DNA from: Domibacillus tundrae
Lineage (GTDB): Bacteria > Bacillota > Bacilli > Bacillales > Domibacillaceae
Length of the DNA stretch: 64,000 bases
Reading direction: 5' to 3'
NCBI RefSeq assembly: GCF_000970675.1
Contig: NZ_LAJA01000001.1
Location: forward strand, 682,001 to 746,000
Shown: positions 26,602 to 37,577 of the stretch, piece after piece
Position numbering within the stretch: position 1 is the stretch's first letter
Layout: every line of letters starts with the position of its first letter
Notes under the pieces: model-generated
The model's database searches: none
Seen by the model: only the letters and a program-made list of their open reading frames with translations
What the model was told of the DNA's origin: nothing
Position numbers and translations under genes: made by a program

Positions 26602-27688
26602 ATTGACAAAAGGAATGCTGCCAGATCAATACCGGCAAATGGAGCGCGCAGAAATGGAAGAGCGGGTTCGTGAGATTAAAAAGGAGCTTGGCACTGCTCT
26701 TTTTATTCCTGGACACCATTACCAAAAGGATGAAGTCATTCAATTCGCTGATGCGGTCGGCGATTCTCTTCAGCTGGCGCAAGTTTCAGCTGCGAACCGG
26801 CAGGCAGAGCACATCGTTTTTTGTGGGGTTCATTTTATGGCAGAAACAGCGGATATTTTAACAAGTGATAATCAGACTGTTTATTTACCCGATATGCGTG
26901 CGGGCTGTTCAATGGCGGATATGGCAGATATTTATCAGACAGAACGTGCATGGACAGCGCTGCAGGAACTGTTTGGTGATACAATCATTCCGCTCACGTA
27001 CGTGAATTCAACAGCAGCCATTAAAGCGTTTACCGGGCGAAATGGCGGTTCATGTGTCACGTCATCAAATGCCCGGTCAATGGTTGAATGGGCGTTTACG
27101 GAAAAGCCCCGTATCTTATTTTTGCCTGATCAGCATCTCGGGCGCAATACAGCGTATGACATTGGGGTGCCGCTTGAACATATGGCCGTTTGGAATCCGA
27201 TTATCGACACGCTCGAGTTTGGGGGGAGCCTTGATGACGTCCAGGTTATTTTATGGAAAGGGCACTGCTCAGTTCATGAAAATTTCACCACAGCAAATAT
27301 TGAAGAACTGCGCCGCACAAGACCAGATATGAAGATCATTGTTCATCCTGAATGCCGGCGGGAAGTCGTCGCAGTTTCCAATGACAATGGATCAACAAAA
27401 TATATAATCGATACAATTGAAAAAGCAGAGTCAGGCACTTCCTGGGCAATTGGGACGGAAATGAATCTCGTTAAGCGCATTATTCAGCAACACCCGGATA
27501 AAGATATCATATCGCTCAATCCAAATATGTGCCCATGCTTGACGATGAATCGGATTGATCTGCCTCACTTGCTTTGGTCGCTTGAAGCGATCAGGGAAGG
27601 CGAGTCGGGCAATATCATTCACGTCGACGAAGGTACTGCGGCAGAAGCAAAGCTGTCACTTGACCGAATGCTGGCACGAGCTACCTAG
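26588..27688 (+). CDS. nadA: Quinolinate synthase
   Basis: 366 residues. It condenses iminoaspartate with dihydroxyacetone phosphate to quinolinate using an oxygen-labile 4Fe-4S cluster. Cluster cysteines are expected in [16 protein letters not shown] and NPNMCPCLT. The longer N-terminus and the motif [21 protein letters not shown] fit the Bacillus-type NadA. Overlaps nadC by 14 bases; SD AAAGGAG. Confidence 0.95.
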   Translation: MALTELTKGMLPDQYRQMERAEMEERVREIKKELGTALFIPGHHYQKDEVIQFADAVGDSLQLAQVSAANRQAEHIVFCGVHFMAETADILTSDNQTVYLPDMRAGCSMADMADIYQTERAWTALQELFGDTIIPLTYVNSTAAIKAFTGRNGGSCVTSSNARSMVEWAFTEKPRILFLPDQHLGRNTAYDIGVPLEHMAVWNPIIDTLEFGGSLDDVQVILWKGHCSVHENFTTANIEELRRTRPDMKIIVHPECRREVVAVSNDNGSTKYIIDTIEKAESGTSWAIGTEMNLVKRIIQQHPDKDIISLNPNMCPCLTMNRIDLPHLLWSLEAIREGESGNIIHVDEGTAAEAKLSLDRMLARAT

Positions 27689-27714
27689 TTTTTCGCACAC
27701 AGGCACACTAGGCG

Positions 27715-27722
27715 CATACAAT
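27715..27722 (+). promoter_or_regulatory. Possible sigma-E type -10 element before safA
   Basis: CATACAAT matches the sigma-E -10 consensus well, 30 bases before the safA start. A clear -35 element is not visible. safA of B. subtilis is expressed in the mother cell, which makes the match plausible. Confidence 0.3.
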
Positions 27723-27751
27723 ATGGGGAATGATCATTGAGGAGGGACACA

Positions 27752-28303
27752 ATGAAGATCCATATTGTGCAGCGCGGTGATACGCTTTGGTCGATTGCTG
27801 AAAAACATCAAGTGTCGTTAGAGGAAGTTAAGAAACTGAATGCTCATTTGGCCAATCCGGAGATGATCGTCCCAGGCATGAAAATTAAACTGCCGGATAC
27901 GACGATGCCGATTGAGAAAGACCATCCATATGCGAATAACAAGCCATTCGCAAGCCCGCCGAAGATGGAAGAAGTAAAAGAAATGGAAGAAGTAGAGGAA
28001 CAGGAATTCACGATGCCGGAAAATTGGATGACAGAACCTGTTCCGGCTCCACAGCAGATGGAACAAGACATGATGATGCATTGCCCACCAATGCCGTGTT
28101 ATTTTTTCCCGGTCCCTTTTCCAATGCCCTATATGCCACATATGATGCCGGAAGCGGAAAGACAGGAAGAAGCTGAATTTCCTAATATGATGCCACATAT
28201 GCAACCCACGCCGCATATGCCACACATGATGCCGGAAGCGGAAGGGCAGGGAGAAGCTGAATTTCCTAATATGATGCCGCGGTGCCCATATTGTCATCGT
28301 TAA
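27752..28303 (+). CDS. safA: SafA-like spore coat morphogenetic protein (LysM)
   Basis: 183 residues. One LysM domain (about 3-48; IHIVQRGDTLWSIAEKHQVS) binds peptidoglycan of the spore cortex. A Glu/Met/Pro linker follows, then a Met-Pro-His-rich tail with two near-identical units PHMMPEAE-x-Q-x-EAEFPNMMP and a Cys-rich end (CPYCHR). In B. subtilis SafA directs inner-coat assembly and lies after nadA, as here. Much shorter than B. subtilis SafA (about 387 residues), with a different tail. ATG 27752 follows GAGGAGGG. Confidence 0.8.
   Translation: MKIHIVQRGDTLWSIAEKHQVSLEEVKKLNAHLANPEMIVPGMKIKLPDTTMPIEKDHPYANNKPFASPPKMEEVKEMEEVEEQEFTMPENWMTEPVPAPQQMEQDMMMHCPPMPCYFFPVPFPMPYMPHMMPEAERQEEAEFPNMMPHMQPTPHMPHMMPEAEGQGEAEFPNMMPRCPYCHR
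28129..28283 (+). repeat. Direct repeat inside safA
   Basis: Two units of about 55-60 bases (starting near 28138 and 28222) encode the same PHMMPEAE...EAEFPNMMP sequence with four or five base differences, joined by a short Met/Pro/His-coding spacer. Confidence 0.7.
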
Positions 28304-28323
28304 TTAAAAAGAAATAAGACGTG

Positions 28324-28347
28324 AGACGTGCCTTGCACGTCTTTTTT
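28324..28347 (+). terminator. Terminator after safA
   Basis: AGACGTG and CACGTCT pair around CCTTG, then a T run. Confidence 0.88.
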
Positions 28348-28476
28348 GTGTGTGAATAACAGGCGTATTCTTATGTTTTTAAAAGAATGTTAATCGCAAA
28401 TATGATTTGATTTATGATGGAATAGTTACAAATAATCAGCCTTTGAATGTTTTTGATAAATAATGATTGAAAATGA

Positions 28477-28505
28477 TTGCTTTTCTATGAAAGCGTTTGT
28501 ATAAT
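28477..28505 (+). promoter_or_regulatory. Promoter of the fruR-fruK-fruA operon
   Basis: TTGCTT and consensus TATAAT with a 17-base spacer, about 36 bases before the preferred fruR start. The spacer carries a cre-like sequence. Confidence 0.72.
28488..28501 (+). promoter_or_regulatory. Candidate CcpA cre site
   Basis: TGAAAGCGTTTGTA matches the cre consensus TGWAANCGNTNWCA at 12 of 14 positions and overlaps the promoter spacer and -10 box. Binding there would repress the fru operon in glucose. Motif match by eye. Confidence 0.55.
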
Positions 28506-28540
28506 GAAAGTAACAAAAGAATGAGGGAGGGATGCAGCCA

Positions 28541-29293
28541 GTGTTGACTGAAGAACGCCACTTTACAATTTTGAACTTTTTAAAAGAAAAAGAAATAGTG
28601 AAGATTCAAAAATTAACAGATGCGACTGGAGCGTCTGAATCGACTATTCGACGCGACTTAACAGATTTAGAAGACGCTGGCCTTTTAAGGCGTGTTCACG
28701 GTGGTGCGGCAAAGGTATCCAGAAAACGTATTGAACCAACAATGAATGAAAAAAGCTCGCGATTTTCAGAAGAAAAACGAGCGGCGGGTCGGCTGGCTGC
28801 ATCCTTGATCGAAAACGATGATTGTATATTTATTGATGCAGGCACAACAACTCTTGCTCTCATCCCTTACATTCAAGCAAAAAATATTATCGCGGTCACA
28901 AACGGCTTTGATCATTTACGTCTTTTAGTGGAAAAAGGCATTCAAGCGTATGGTACAGGAGGTATGCTGAAACAGTCGACACAAGCCTTTACAGGGACGG
29001 GAGCTGTCCATGGTCTTCAGCAATACTGGTTCGATAAAGCATTTCTTGGCGTAAACGGCATTCATTTAAAAGCGGGCTACACAACACCCGATCCGGAAGA
29101 AGCCGCTGTAAAGAGAGAGGCTTTAAAACGCGCACAGCAGCCATATGTTTTAGCGGATGCATCAAAGTTTCAGGAAAGTACGTTTACCCATATAGCAGAT
29201 TTAAAAGAAGCAGTTATTATAACGGGTAAAATTCCAGAAAAAACAAGAAAGATATTTGAACAGGCAACAGATATCAAGGAGGCATTATCATGA
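28541..29293 (+). CDS. fruR: DeoR-family fructose operon repressor FruR
   Basis: 250 residues. N-terminal DeoR helix-turn-helix (about 1-57; STIRRDLTDLEDAGLLRRVH) and C-terminal sugar-phosphate sensor domain (about 75-230; DAGTTTLALIPYI, NGFDHLRLL, GGMLKQST). Family members respond to fructose 1-phosphate. GTG 28541 gives MLTEERH, as in B. subtilis FruR (MLTPERH); the upstream ATG 28532 sits against the SD GGGAGGG. Overlaps fruK by four bases. Confidence 0.92.
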   Translation: MLTEERHFTILNFLKEKEIVKIQKLTDATGASESTIRRDLTDLEDAGLLRRVHGGAAKVSRKRIEPTMNEKSSRFSEEKRAAGRLAASLIENDDCIFIDAGTTTLALIPYIQAKNIIAVTNGFDHLRLLVEKGIQAYGTGGMLKQSTQAFTGTGAVHGLQQYWFDKAFLGVNGIHLKAGYTTPDPEEAAVKREALKRAQQPYVLADASKFQESTFTHIADLKEAVIITGKIPEKTRKIFEQATDIKEALS

Positions 29294-30216
29294 TTTACAC
29301 ATGCACATTAAATCCGGCCGTTGACTATGTCGTTCGGGTTGAGGATTTTCAAGCGGGCGGCTTAAATCGATCGGAAAGCGCGGATATGTATGCGGGTGGA
29401 AAAGGGATTAATGTTTCACGTGTTCTAAAGCGCCTTGGAAGTGATACGTGTGCGATCGGTTTTGCAGGCGGATTTACGGGAGAGTTTATTAAAAATGAAC
29501 TAGACAGAGAAGGTGTTTTTCACCGTTTCACATCGGTACAGGGCGTCACACGAATTAACGTGAAGCTAAAATCGAACACAGAAACGGAAATTAATGGTCC
29601 GGCACCGGTTATTTCGGAAGAAGATGCGAAAAGGCTCATAAAGTTGACAAGTGAATTATCAGAGCGGGACTGGCTGCATATTGGAGGCAGTGTTCCATCA
29701 TCGCTGCCGGCAGATTACGCGGGAACATTGATTGACGCAGCGAGAAACCAAGGAGCGAGGGTCGTTGTTGATACAAGCGGCGCGGCGTTAAAAGCACTTC
29801 TCCCATACAATCCGTTTTTTATTAAGCCGAATCATCATGAGCTTAGTGAACTATTTGATACAGAAATAAATACAAAAGAAGAAGCAGCTCTCATTGCAAA
29901 AAAATTAGTAGATGGCGGTACAGAAAATGTTATCGTTTCAATGGGCGGCGACGGTGCGGTATTTGTGAATAAAGAGGGAGCATATTATGCTGAATCACCG
30001 AAAGGCACTGTGAAAAATACAGTCGGTGCAGGCGATTCAATGGTGGCCGCTTTCATGGCGAAAATTGATGCGGGTCTGAAGCCATATGAAGCGTTCCATT
30101 GGGCAGTTGCTGCAGGAAGCGCCACCGCTTTTTCTGATGATTTATGTACAAAAGCTGAAGTGGAAGATGTATACAGCCGCGTGAGCATTGTGAAAGCAGA
30201 ACAGGAGGGAAAATAA
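29290..30216 (+). CDS. fruK: 1-phosphofructokinase
   Basis: 308-residue PfkB/ribokinase-family enzyme that phosphorylates fructose 1-phosphate, the FruA product, to fructose 1,6-bisphosphate. The N-terminal motif TCTLNPAVDYVV, the GGKGINVSRVLKRLG glycine loop and the C-terminal anion hole NTVGAGDSMVAAF with catalytic Asp are intact. ATGA overlap with fruR; one base before fruA. Confidence 0.95.
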   Translation: MIYTCTLNPAVDYVVRVEDFQAGGLNRSESADMYAGGKGINVSRVLKRLGSDTCAIGFAGGFTGEFIKNELDREGVFHRFTSVQGVTRINVKLKSNTETEINGPAPVISEEDAKRLIKLTSELSERDWLHIGGSVPSSLPADYAGTLIDAARNQGARVVVDTSGAALKALLPYNPFFIKPNHHELSELFDTEINTKEEAALIAKKLVDGGTENVIVSMGGDGAVFVNKEGAYYAESPKGTVKNTVGAGDSMVAAFMAKIDAGLKPYEAFHWAVAAGSATAFSDDLCTKAEVEDVYSRVSIVKAEQEGK

Positions 30217-30217
30217 A

Positions 30218-32092
30218 ATGAGGATTACAGACTTGTTGAAAAAAGATACGATCATTATGGATTTGTCCGCAACGGATAAGGCATCTGTCATTGATGAGTT
30301 AGTAGCCAAATTAGATCAGGCGGGGCGTTTAAATGATCGTTCCGCTTATAAAGAAGCGATTTTAGCGCGTGAAGCACAAAGTACAACAGGTGTCGGTGAA
30401 GGGATTGCGATTCCGCACGCAAAAACAGCGGCGGTGAAAACACCAGCTGTGGCATTTGGCCGCGTGAAAAATGGAATTGACTACGATTCACTTGACGGTC
30501 AGCCTTCTAATCTATTTTTCATGATTGCTGCTCCAGATGGCGCAAATGAAGCCCACTTAGAAGCTCTTTCTAGCTTATCCGGCTTTTTAATGGATTCTGG
30601 CTTCCGTGATGAGCTGTTAAATGCGCGGGATGAAAACGAAATTATTCAAGCATTTAAACTACGTGAAAATGCAGCAGTGAAAGAAGAAACAGCTGCTCCT
30701 GTTCAAGCAGGCGCTCCAACGGTACTGGCTGTAACGGCCTGCCCGACAGGAATCGCCCATACGTACATGGCGGCAGACTCGCTAAAAGCGAAAGCAAAAG
30801 AAAAAGGCATTAATTTTAAAGTGGAAACAAACGGCTCAAGCGGCGTGAAAAACGCGCTGACAGCAGACGAAATTGCAAATGCCACAGCGATTATCGTTGC
30901 AGCGGACAAGCAGGTTGAAATGGAACGCTTTAAAGGCAAGCATGTTATCCAGGTACCGGTCGCACAAGGCATCCGCAACCCGGATGGACTGCTTGACCGC
31001 GCAGTGAAACAAGACGCACCTGTATTCCAAGGAAGCGGCGGTTCTTCCTCGTCATCGTCTGACAGTGGTTCTGCCGGAAATGCTTTTTACAAGCATTTAA
31101 TGAGCGGTGTATCCGCCATGCTTCCGCTTGTTGTCGGCGGCGGTATCTTGATCGCTATCTCGTTTTTCTTTGGAATTAATGCGGTAAACCCAGACGATCC
31201 ATCTTTTAACCCGTTTGCGAAAGCGTTAATGGATATCGGCGGCGGCAGTGCTTTTGCTTTAATGATTCCGATTTTGGCCGGTTTTATCGCGATGAGTATT
31301 GCGGATCGTCCTGGTCTTGCTCCAGGACTCGTTGGTGGTATGCTGGCAGCAAGTGGCGGTTCCGGTTTCCTTGGCGGCTTAATTGCCGGTTTCCTTGCCG
31401 GTTATGCCGTTGTTGGATTGAAAAAATTGTTTGCTGGTCTTCCGCAGGCGCTTGAGGGCATTAAACCGGTTTTATTGTATCCGCTTCTTGGTATTTTTAT
31501 TACGGGTATGGCGATGATTTATGTAGTCAATGGTCCGGTCAGCGCATTAAATCAATGGCTGGTTGATGTTTTAGGCGGTATGGGTACAAGCAACCTTGTT
31601 CTTCTGGGCATTATCCTTGGCGGTATGATGGCTGTTGATATGGGTGGCCCAGTCAACAAAGCAGCATTTACATTTGGTATCGCAATGATCGACGCGGGCA
31701 ACTTTGCGCCACACGCAGCTGTTATGGCTGGCGGTATGGTGCCTCCGCTTGGTATTGCGCTTGCAACAACATTCTTTAAAAATCGTTTTACAGCACAAGA
31801 ACGCGACGCAGGAAAAACAAACTACATTATGGGTGCATCATTCATTACAGAAGGCGCGATTCCATTTGCGGCAAAAGATCCTGCACGTGTCATTCCGGCA
31901 GCAATTGCCGGTTCAGCAGTAGCAGGTGCGCTAACAATGATTTTCGGTGTGAAATTGCCAGCACCACATGGTGGAATTTTCGTTTTCCCTGTTGTACAAG
32001 GAAATCCGTTCCTTTACCTTTTGGCAGTTCTTATTGGAGCGGCAGTTACGGCTGTACTGCTTGCCTTATTGAAAAAACCACTCAAGTCATAA
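30218..32092 (+). CDS. fruA: PTS fructose transporter subunit IIABC
   Basis: 624-residue fused PTS permease. EIIA domain 1-150 with phospho-His in GIAIPHAKT (near 67); EIIB-Fru domain about 168-265 with phospho-Cys in VTACPTGIAHTYMA (near 175); a Gly/Ser linker; then EIIC (about 290-624) with about nine hydrophobic helices. It imports fructose as fructose 1-phosphate. The last gene of the operon, followed by a palindromic terminator. Confidence 0.95.
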   Translation: MRITDLLKKDTIIMDLSATDKASVIDELVAKLDQAGRLNDRSAYKEAILAREAQSTTGVGEGIAIPHAKTAAVKTPAVAFGRVKNGIDYDSLDGQPSNLFFMIAAPDGANEAHLEALSSLSGFLMDSGFRDELLNARDENEIIQAFKLRENAAVKEETAAPVQAGAPTVLAVTACPTGIAHTYMAADSLKAKAKEKGINFKVETNGSSGVKNALTADEIANATAIIVAADKQVEMERFKGKHVIQVPVAQGIRNPDGLLDRAVKQDAPVFQGSGGSSSSSSDSGSAGNAFYKHLMSGVSAMLPLVVGGGILIAISFFFGINAVNPDDPSFNPFAKALMDIGGGSAFALMIPILAGFIAMSIADRPGLAPGLVGGMLAASGGSGFLGGLIAGFLAGYAVVGLKKLFAGLPQALEGIKPVLLYPLLGIFITGMAMIYVVNGPVSALNQWLVDVLGGMGTSNLVLLGIILGGMMAVDMGGPVNKAAFTFGIAMIDAGNFAPHAAVMAGGMVPPLGIALATTFFKNRFTAQERDAGKTNYIMGASFITEGAIPFAAKDPARVIPAAIAGSAVAGALTMIFGVKLPAPHGGIFVFPVVQGNPFLYLLAVLIGAAVTAVLLALLKKPLKS

Positions 32093-32100
32093 CAGCCGGG

Positions 32101-32132
32101 GCGGTTCAACATATGTTGAACCGTCTTTTTTT
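32101..32132 (+). terminator. Terminator of the fru operon
   Basis: Perfect palindrome around GGTTCAACATATGTTGAACC with flanking C/G pairs, followed by TCTTTTTTT. Confidence 0.88.
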
Positions 32133-32133
32133 C

Positions 32134-32262
32134 TGTCCAGTGCAAGGCGCCATCAGCTCGAGGTCATAAACCAAGCCCTTATGGAGGCAAAAAGCGCCTC
32201 CGCGAGTGCTCGTCTTATTTACCTTCGATAAACGGGCGCCTTGCGCTTTTCTATGGAAAAAA
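32134..32262. repeat. Structured intergenic repeat element (bcr/REP-like)
   Basis: Outer arms GCAAGGCGCC (32142-32151) and GGCGCCTTGC (32235-32244) form a 10-bp perfect inverted repeat. The interior holds a GGAGGC...GCCTCC stem (32183-32201) and CGAG-TG-CTCG. The wording (AGCGCCTCCGC, GGCGCCTTGCGCTTTTC) resembles an abundant dispersed repeat in Bacillus intergenic regions. Between convergent-free genes, so not needed as a terminator. Seen directly; family assignment from memory. Confidence 0.6.
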
Positions 32263-32310
32263 GATTGTGAAAAAGATAGTATTAAAAGAAAAGAGAGACG
32301 GGGAGATTAA

Positions 32311-33117
32311 ATGGGAAACTTGCAAGGGAAACGGATCGCGATTACCGGATCACGCAAAATGATGGAAATGAGCATGATGGTGCAAAAAAAGGGCGGCATC
32401 GCATTTGAGCGCCCGCTTCAGGAAACAATTAAATGCACGCCGGAAGACATGAAAGCGTCGATTGAAGAAGTCATAGCAAATGGAACGGACTGGAGTGTCT
32501 TTACAACCGGAATTGGCACATCTGCTGTTTTTGAAGCGGCAGCTGCACTTGGCCTAACGGAACCGTTTCAAAAAGTGATTGCTGCATCCCGTATTGCGAC
32601 ACGTGGCTATAAAACGGTACAGGAGTTGAAAAAACACGGCTTAACACTGGAAGTAGAAGATGGAGATGGCACAAATGCAGGACTGCTAAGTGCACTTGAA
32701 AAAGTGGATTTACATGAACGTCGTGTTTTCTTGCAGCTGCATGGTGAACCGGTGCCGGCACTGGAGCAGGGATTTACGAATAAGGGAGCGGATATAACGT
32801 ACATTTTGCCGTATAAAACGACCGTCCCGCAGCCGGAGATTGTCACGAAACTTGTAAATGAAGTAATTGATGGGGATATCGATGGGGTATTGTTTACGGC
32901 TACGCCACAAGTGCGTGTTTTGTTTCAGGAAGCAAAAGAAAAAGGGCTTGCAGAACAGCTGGCTGAAGCATTTAATGTGAGAGCAGCGGCCGGTTCTGTG
33001 GGTAAAGTTACGAGTGGAACGTTAAACGAATACGGCGTCAGCCGTGTTATTGCACCCGAGCACGAGCGGATGGGCGCATTGGTTGTTGCAGTCGACGAAT
33101 TTTTCAAAGCAGACTGA
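32311..33117 (+). CDS. Uroporphyrinogen-III synthase-like (HemD family) protein
   Basis: 268 residues with the HemD two-domain fold: N-terminal IAITGSRKMMEMSMMVQKKG, the stretch DWSVFTTGIGTSAVFEAA near 67-84, IAASRIATRGYKTVQELKKHG near 90, and DGVLFTATPQVRVLF near 191. It stands alone, away from any other heme gene, so it is probably a second HemD paralogue; the main hemD is normally in hemAXCDBL. The activity is therefore uncertain. SD GGGGAG six bases before ATG. The Met/Lys-rich start (KMMEMSMM) is unusual. Confidence 0.75.
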   Translation: MGNLQGKRIAITGSRKMMEMSMMVQKKGGIAFERPLQETIKCTPEDMKASIEEVIANGTDWSVFTTGIGTSAVFEAAAALGLTEPFQKVIAASRIATRGYKTVQELKKHGLTLEVEDGDGTNAGLLSALEKVDLHERRVFLQLHGEPVPALEQGFTNKGADITYILPYKTTVPQPEIVTKLVNEVIDGDIDGVLFTATPQVRVLFQEAKEKGLAEQLAEAFNVRAAAGSVGKVTSGTLNEYGVSRVIAPEHERMGALVVAVDEFFKAD

Positions 33118-33124
33118 ATATTCA

Positions 33125-33146
33125 GGGAACAAATGTTTCTTTTTTA
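33125..33146 (+). terminator. Weak terminator after the HemD-like gene
   Basis: GGAACA and TGTTTC can form a short stem before TTTTTT, eight bases after the stop. Weak hairpin. Confidence 0.4.
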
Positions 33147-33199
33147 GTGTCACTATGATATGATACAATGAATGAAGCGTTTTTAAAGGGGACAAAAAT

Positions 33200-33811
33200 T
33201 TGTACGAGTATATAAAAGGGATTATCTCATTCATTGGACCGGAATATATTGTGATCGAAAACAATGGCATCGGCTACCGGGTGCTGACACCGAACCCATT
33301 TGCTTTTTCAAAACATGAACAGGAACAAAAAAAAGTTTATTTGTACCAGCATGTACGTGAAGATGCGCATCTGTTATTCGGCTTTGCAACAGCAGAAGAA
33401 AAAAGATTGTTTGAAAAGCTGATCAGCGTATCCGGCATCGGGCCAAAAGGAGCGCTGGCTGTGCTTGCATCCGGAACGCCCTCACACGTGGTCAATGCGA
33501 TTGAGCGCGAAGATGAACCTTATTTAATCAAGTTTCCAGGCATCGGCAAAAAAACGGCTCGGCAAATGATTCTTGATTTAAAAGGAAAACTCGATCATGT
33601 CGCATCTGATTCTTTAACAGGCTTATTCGTTGAGGAACCGACGGAACCGGCATCATCAGATAATGCGGCACTTGATGAAGCCCTGCTTGCACTTGAAGCG
33701 CTTGGTTACTCGGCACGGGAGATCAAGCGCATCTCGGGGCGTCTTGAGAAAGAAGAAACGATGTCAACCGATGAATATATTCGAAAAGGGCTGCAGCTGC
33801 TGCTCGGATAA
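33200..33811 (+). CDS. ruvA: Holliday junction DNA helicase subunit RuvA
   Basis: 203 residues. RuvA tetramers bind Holliday junctions and load RuvB. N-terminal OB fold (1-65; YIKGIISFIGPEYIVIENNG), two HhH motifs (LISVSGIGPKGALAVL, FPGIGKKTARQMILDL) and the C-terminal domain that contacts RuvB (about 155-203). TTG start with AAAGGGGAC upstream. Fifteen bases before ruvB. bofC and yebC, which precede ruvA in B. subtilis, are missing here. Confidence 0.96.
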   Translation: MYEYIKGIISFIGPEYIVIENNGIGYRVLTPNPFAFSKHEQEQKKVYLYQHVREDAHLLFGFATAEEKRLFEKLISVSGIGPKGALAVLASGTPSHVVNAIEREDEPYLIKFPGIGKKTARQMILDLKGKLDHVASDSLTGLFVEEPTEPASSDNAALDEALLALEALGYSAREIKRISGRLEKEETMSTDEYIRKGLQLLLG

Positions 33812-33826
33812 CAAGGAGGGACTGTA

Positions 33827-34831
33827 TTGGACGAGACTCGTGTGCTATCAGGCGGCGCCGGAGCGGAAGAACGATTTGAAGAACAGTCGCTCCGCCCGCA
33901 AACATTAAATCAATATATTGGACAAGACCAAGTAAAACAGAATTTGTCTATTTTTATTGAAGCAGCATTAAAGCGGGAAGAAACACTCGACCATGTGCTG
34001 CTGTACGGACCTCCGGGACTTGGAAAAACGACGATGGCGGCTGTGATTGCGAACGAAATGGGAGCGGGATTTCGGACAACATCAGGCCCTGCCATTGAGC
34101 GGCCCGGTGATTTGGCCGCTGTGTTAACTGCGCTGGCACCGGGAGATGTGTTGTTTATTGACGAAATCCACCGGCTGCCGCGTTCCATTGAAGAAGTGCT
34201 GTATCCAGCGATGGAAGATTTTTGTCTTGATATTGTCATTGGTAAGGGAGTAGAAGCGCGCTCTGTCCGTCTTGATCTGCCGCCGTTTACACTGATCGGT
34301 GCGACAACCCGGGCCGGTGCATTGTCCGCGCCGCTTCGTGACCGTTTTGGTGTTCATTCTCGTTTGGAATACTATACATCGGATCAGCTGAAAGAAGTCG
34401 TCCTGCGAACAGCGGATATATTCGGTACGGCGATTGACGGGAATGGTGCGGAAGAATTGGCACGCCGCTCACGTGGTACCCCGCGTATTGCCAATCGTTT
34501 GTTAAGGCGCGTGCGTGATTATGCAGAAGTTCGCGGTGAAGGTCACATTACCCTCGAAAAAGCGAATGAAGCGCTTGAGCTTTTGCAAGTGGACCGCCTT
34601 GGCCTTGATCACATTGACCATAAACTGTTGACGACGATTTTAAGCCGGTTTAAAGGCGGTCCGGTTGGCTTAGATACACTTGCGGCAAGTATTGGTGAAG
34701 AATCAACAACCATTGAGGATGTATACGAGCCGTATTTATTGCAAATCGGTTTTCTGCAGCGAACCCCGCGTGGAAGGATGGCCTTGCCGGCGGCATACGG
34801 ACATTTTCAAATGGAGGTGCCGTCTTCATGA
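33827..34831 (+). CDS. ruvB: Holliday junction branch migration ATPase RuvB
   Basis: 334 residues. AAA+ motor: Walker [12 protein letters not shown] near residue 62, Walker [10 protein letters not shown] near 109, sensor I GATTRAG near 157, arginine finger in LRDRFG near 170, and a C-terminal winged helix that ends in [19 protein letters not shown] start after CAAGGAGGG. Overlaps the DUF2905 gene by four bases. Confidence 0.97.
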   Translation: MDETRVLSGGAGAEERFEEQSLRPQTLNQYIGQDQVKQNLSIFIEAALKREETLDHVLLYGPPGLGKTTMAAVIANEMGAGFRTTSGPAIERPGDLAAVLTALAPGDVLFIDEIHRLPRSIEEVLYPAMEDFCLDIVIGKGVEARSVRLDLPPFTLIGATTRAGALSAPLRDRFGVHSRLEYYTSDQLKEVVLRTADIFGTAIDGNGAEELARRSRGTPRIANRLLRRVRDYAEVRGEGHITLEKANEALELLQVDRLGLDHIDHKLLTTILSRFKGGPVGLDTLAASIGEESTTIEDVYEPYLLQIGFLQRTPRGRMALPAAYGHFQMEVPSS

Positions 34832-35034
34832 CGGGAATCGGCAAACTACTCATGCTGGCTGGTGTTGTTTTGTTTGTGCTCGGCATATTGCTGCAATTTA
34901 CAAAACTCGGCCGGCTGCCGGGCGATATTGTGATAAAAAAAGAAAACACGACATTTTATTTTCCGATTGTGACGTCGATCGTGGCAAGCATTGTGCTGTC
35001 GCTTATTTTTTATGTAATCGGAAAATGGAGATAA
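34828..35034 (+). CDS. DUF2905 family small membrane protein
   Basis: 68 residues with two membrane helices (about 4-24 and 45-65) separated by the conserved DUF2905 loop [19 protein letters not shown]. Function unknown. It commonly lies between ruvB and queA, as here. Four-base overlap with ruvB and an SD (GGAGGTG) inside that gene suggest coupled translation. Confidence 0.9.
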   Translation: MTGIGKLLMLAGVVLFVLGILLQFTKLGRLPGDIVIKKENTTFYFPIVTSIVASIVLSLIFYVIGKWR

Positions 35035-35050
35035 ATTAGAGGTGTAATCG

Positions 35051-37235
<2,185 letters not shown>

Positions 37236-37271
37236 CGTTGTTCTGTTTTTGGAAAGGAGTGAAGAATAAGA

Positions 37272-37541
37272 ATGGAAGCTTTAGCACAATTTCTCCCTTT
37301 AATCGTCATGTTCGCGCTTTTTTATTTTCTGTTGATTCGTCCACAGCGAAAGCGTCAGCGTACGGTGATGGAAATGCAAACTAATTTGCAAAAAGGTGAT
37401 AAAATCGTCACGATCGGCGGTCTTCACGGCATGATTGAATCATCCGATGAAACGACCATCACGATCATTGTTGGCGATGGCACACGTCTAACGTTTGACC
37501 GCTCTGCGGTACGTGACGTTGTCGATAAAGGTACACTGTAA
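37272..37541 (+). CDS. yajC: Preprotein translocase subunit YajC
   Basis: 89 residues. One N-terminal membrane helix (about 5-22; LPLIVMFALFYFLLIRPQRK) then a small cytoplasmic domain (GDKIVTIGGLHGMIESSDE). YajC associates with SecDF; secDF lies 2 kb downstream. Position after tgt is conserved. Confidence 0.95.
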   Translation: MEALAQFLPLIVMFALFYFLLIRPQRKRQRTVMEMQTNLQKGDKIVTIGGLHGMIESSDETTITIIVGDGTRLTFDRSAVRDVVDKGTL

Positions 37542-37544
37542 GAC

Positions 37545-37577
37545 AAAAAGCCCGGAGCTCTTTTCCGGGCTTTTTTA
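37545..37577. terminator. Bidirectional terminator between yajC and spoVB
   Basis: AAAAAGCCCGGA and TCCGGGCTTTTTT pair with a short loop; T runs on both strands serve the convergent genes. Confidence 0.9.

Noticed and set aside
27818-28297. 159-codon minus-strand frame rich in His and Arg opposite safA
   Set aside because: Its composition mirrors the Met/Pro/Glu repeat of safA on the other strand; no SD or family resemblance.
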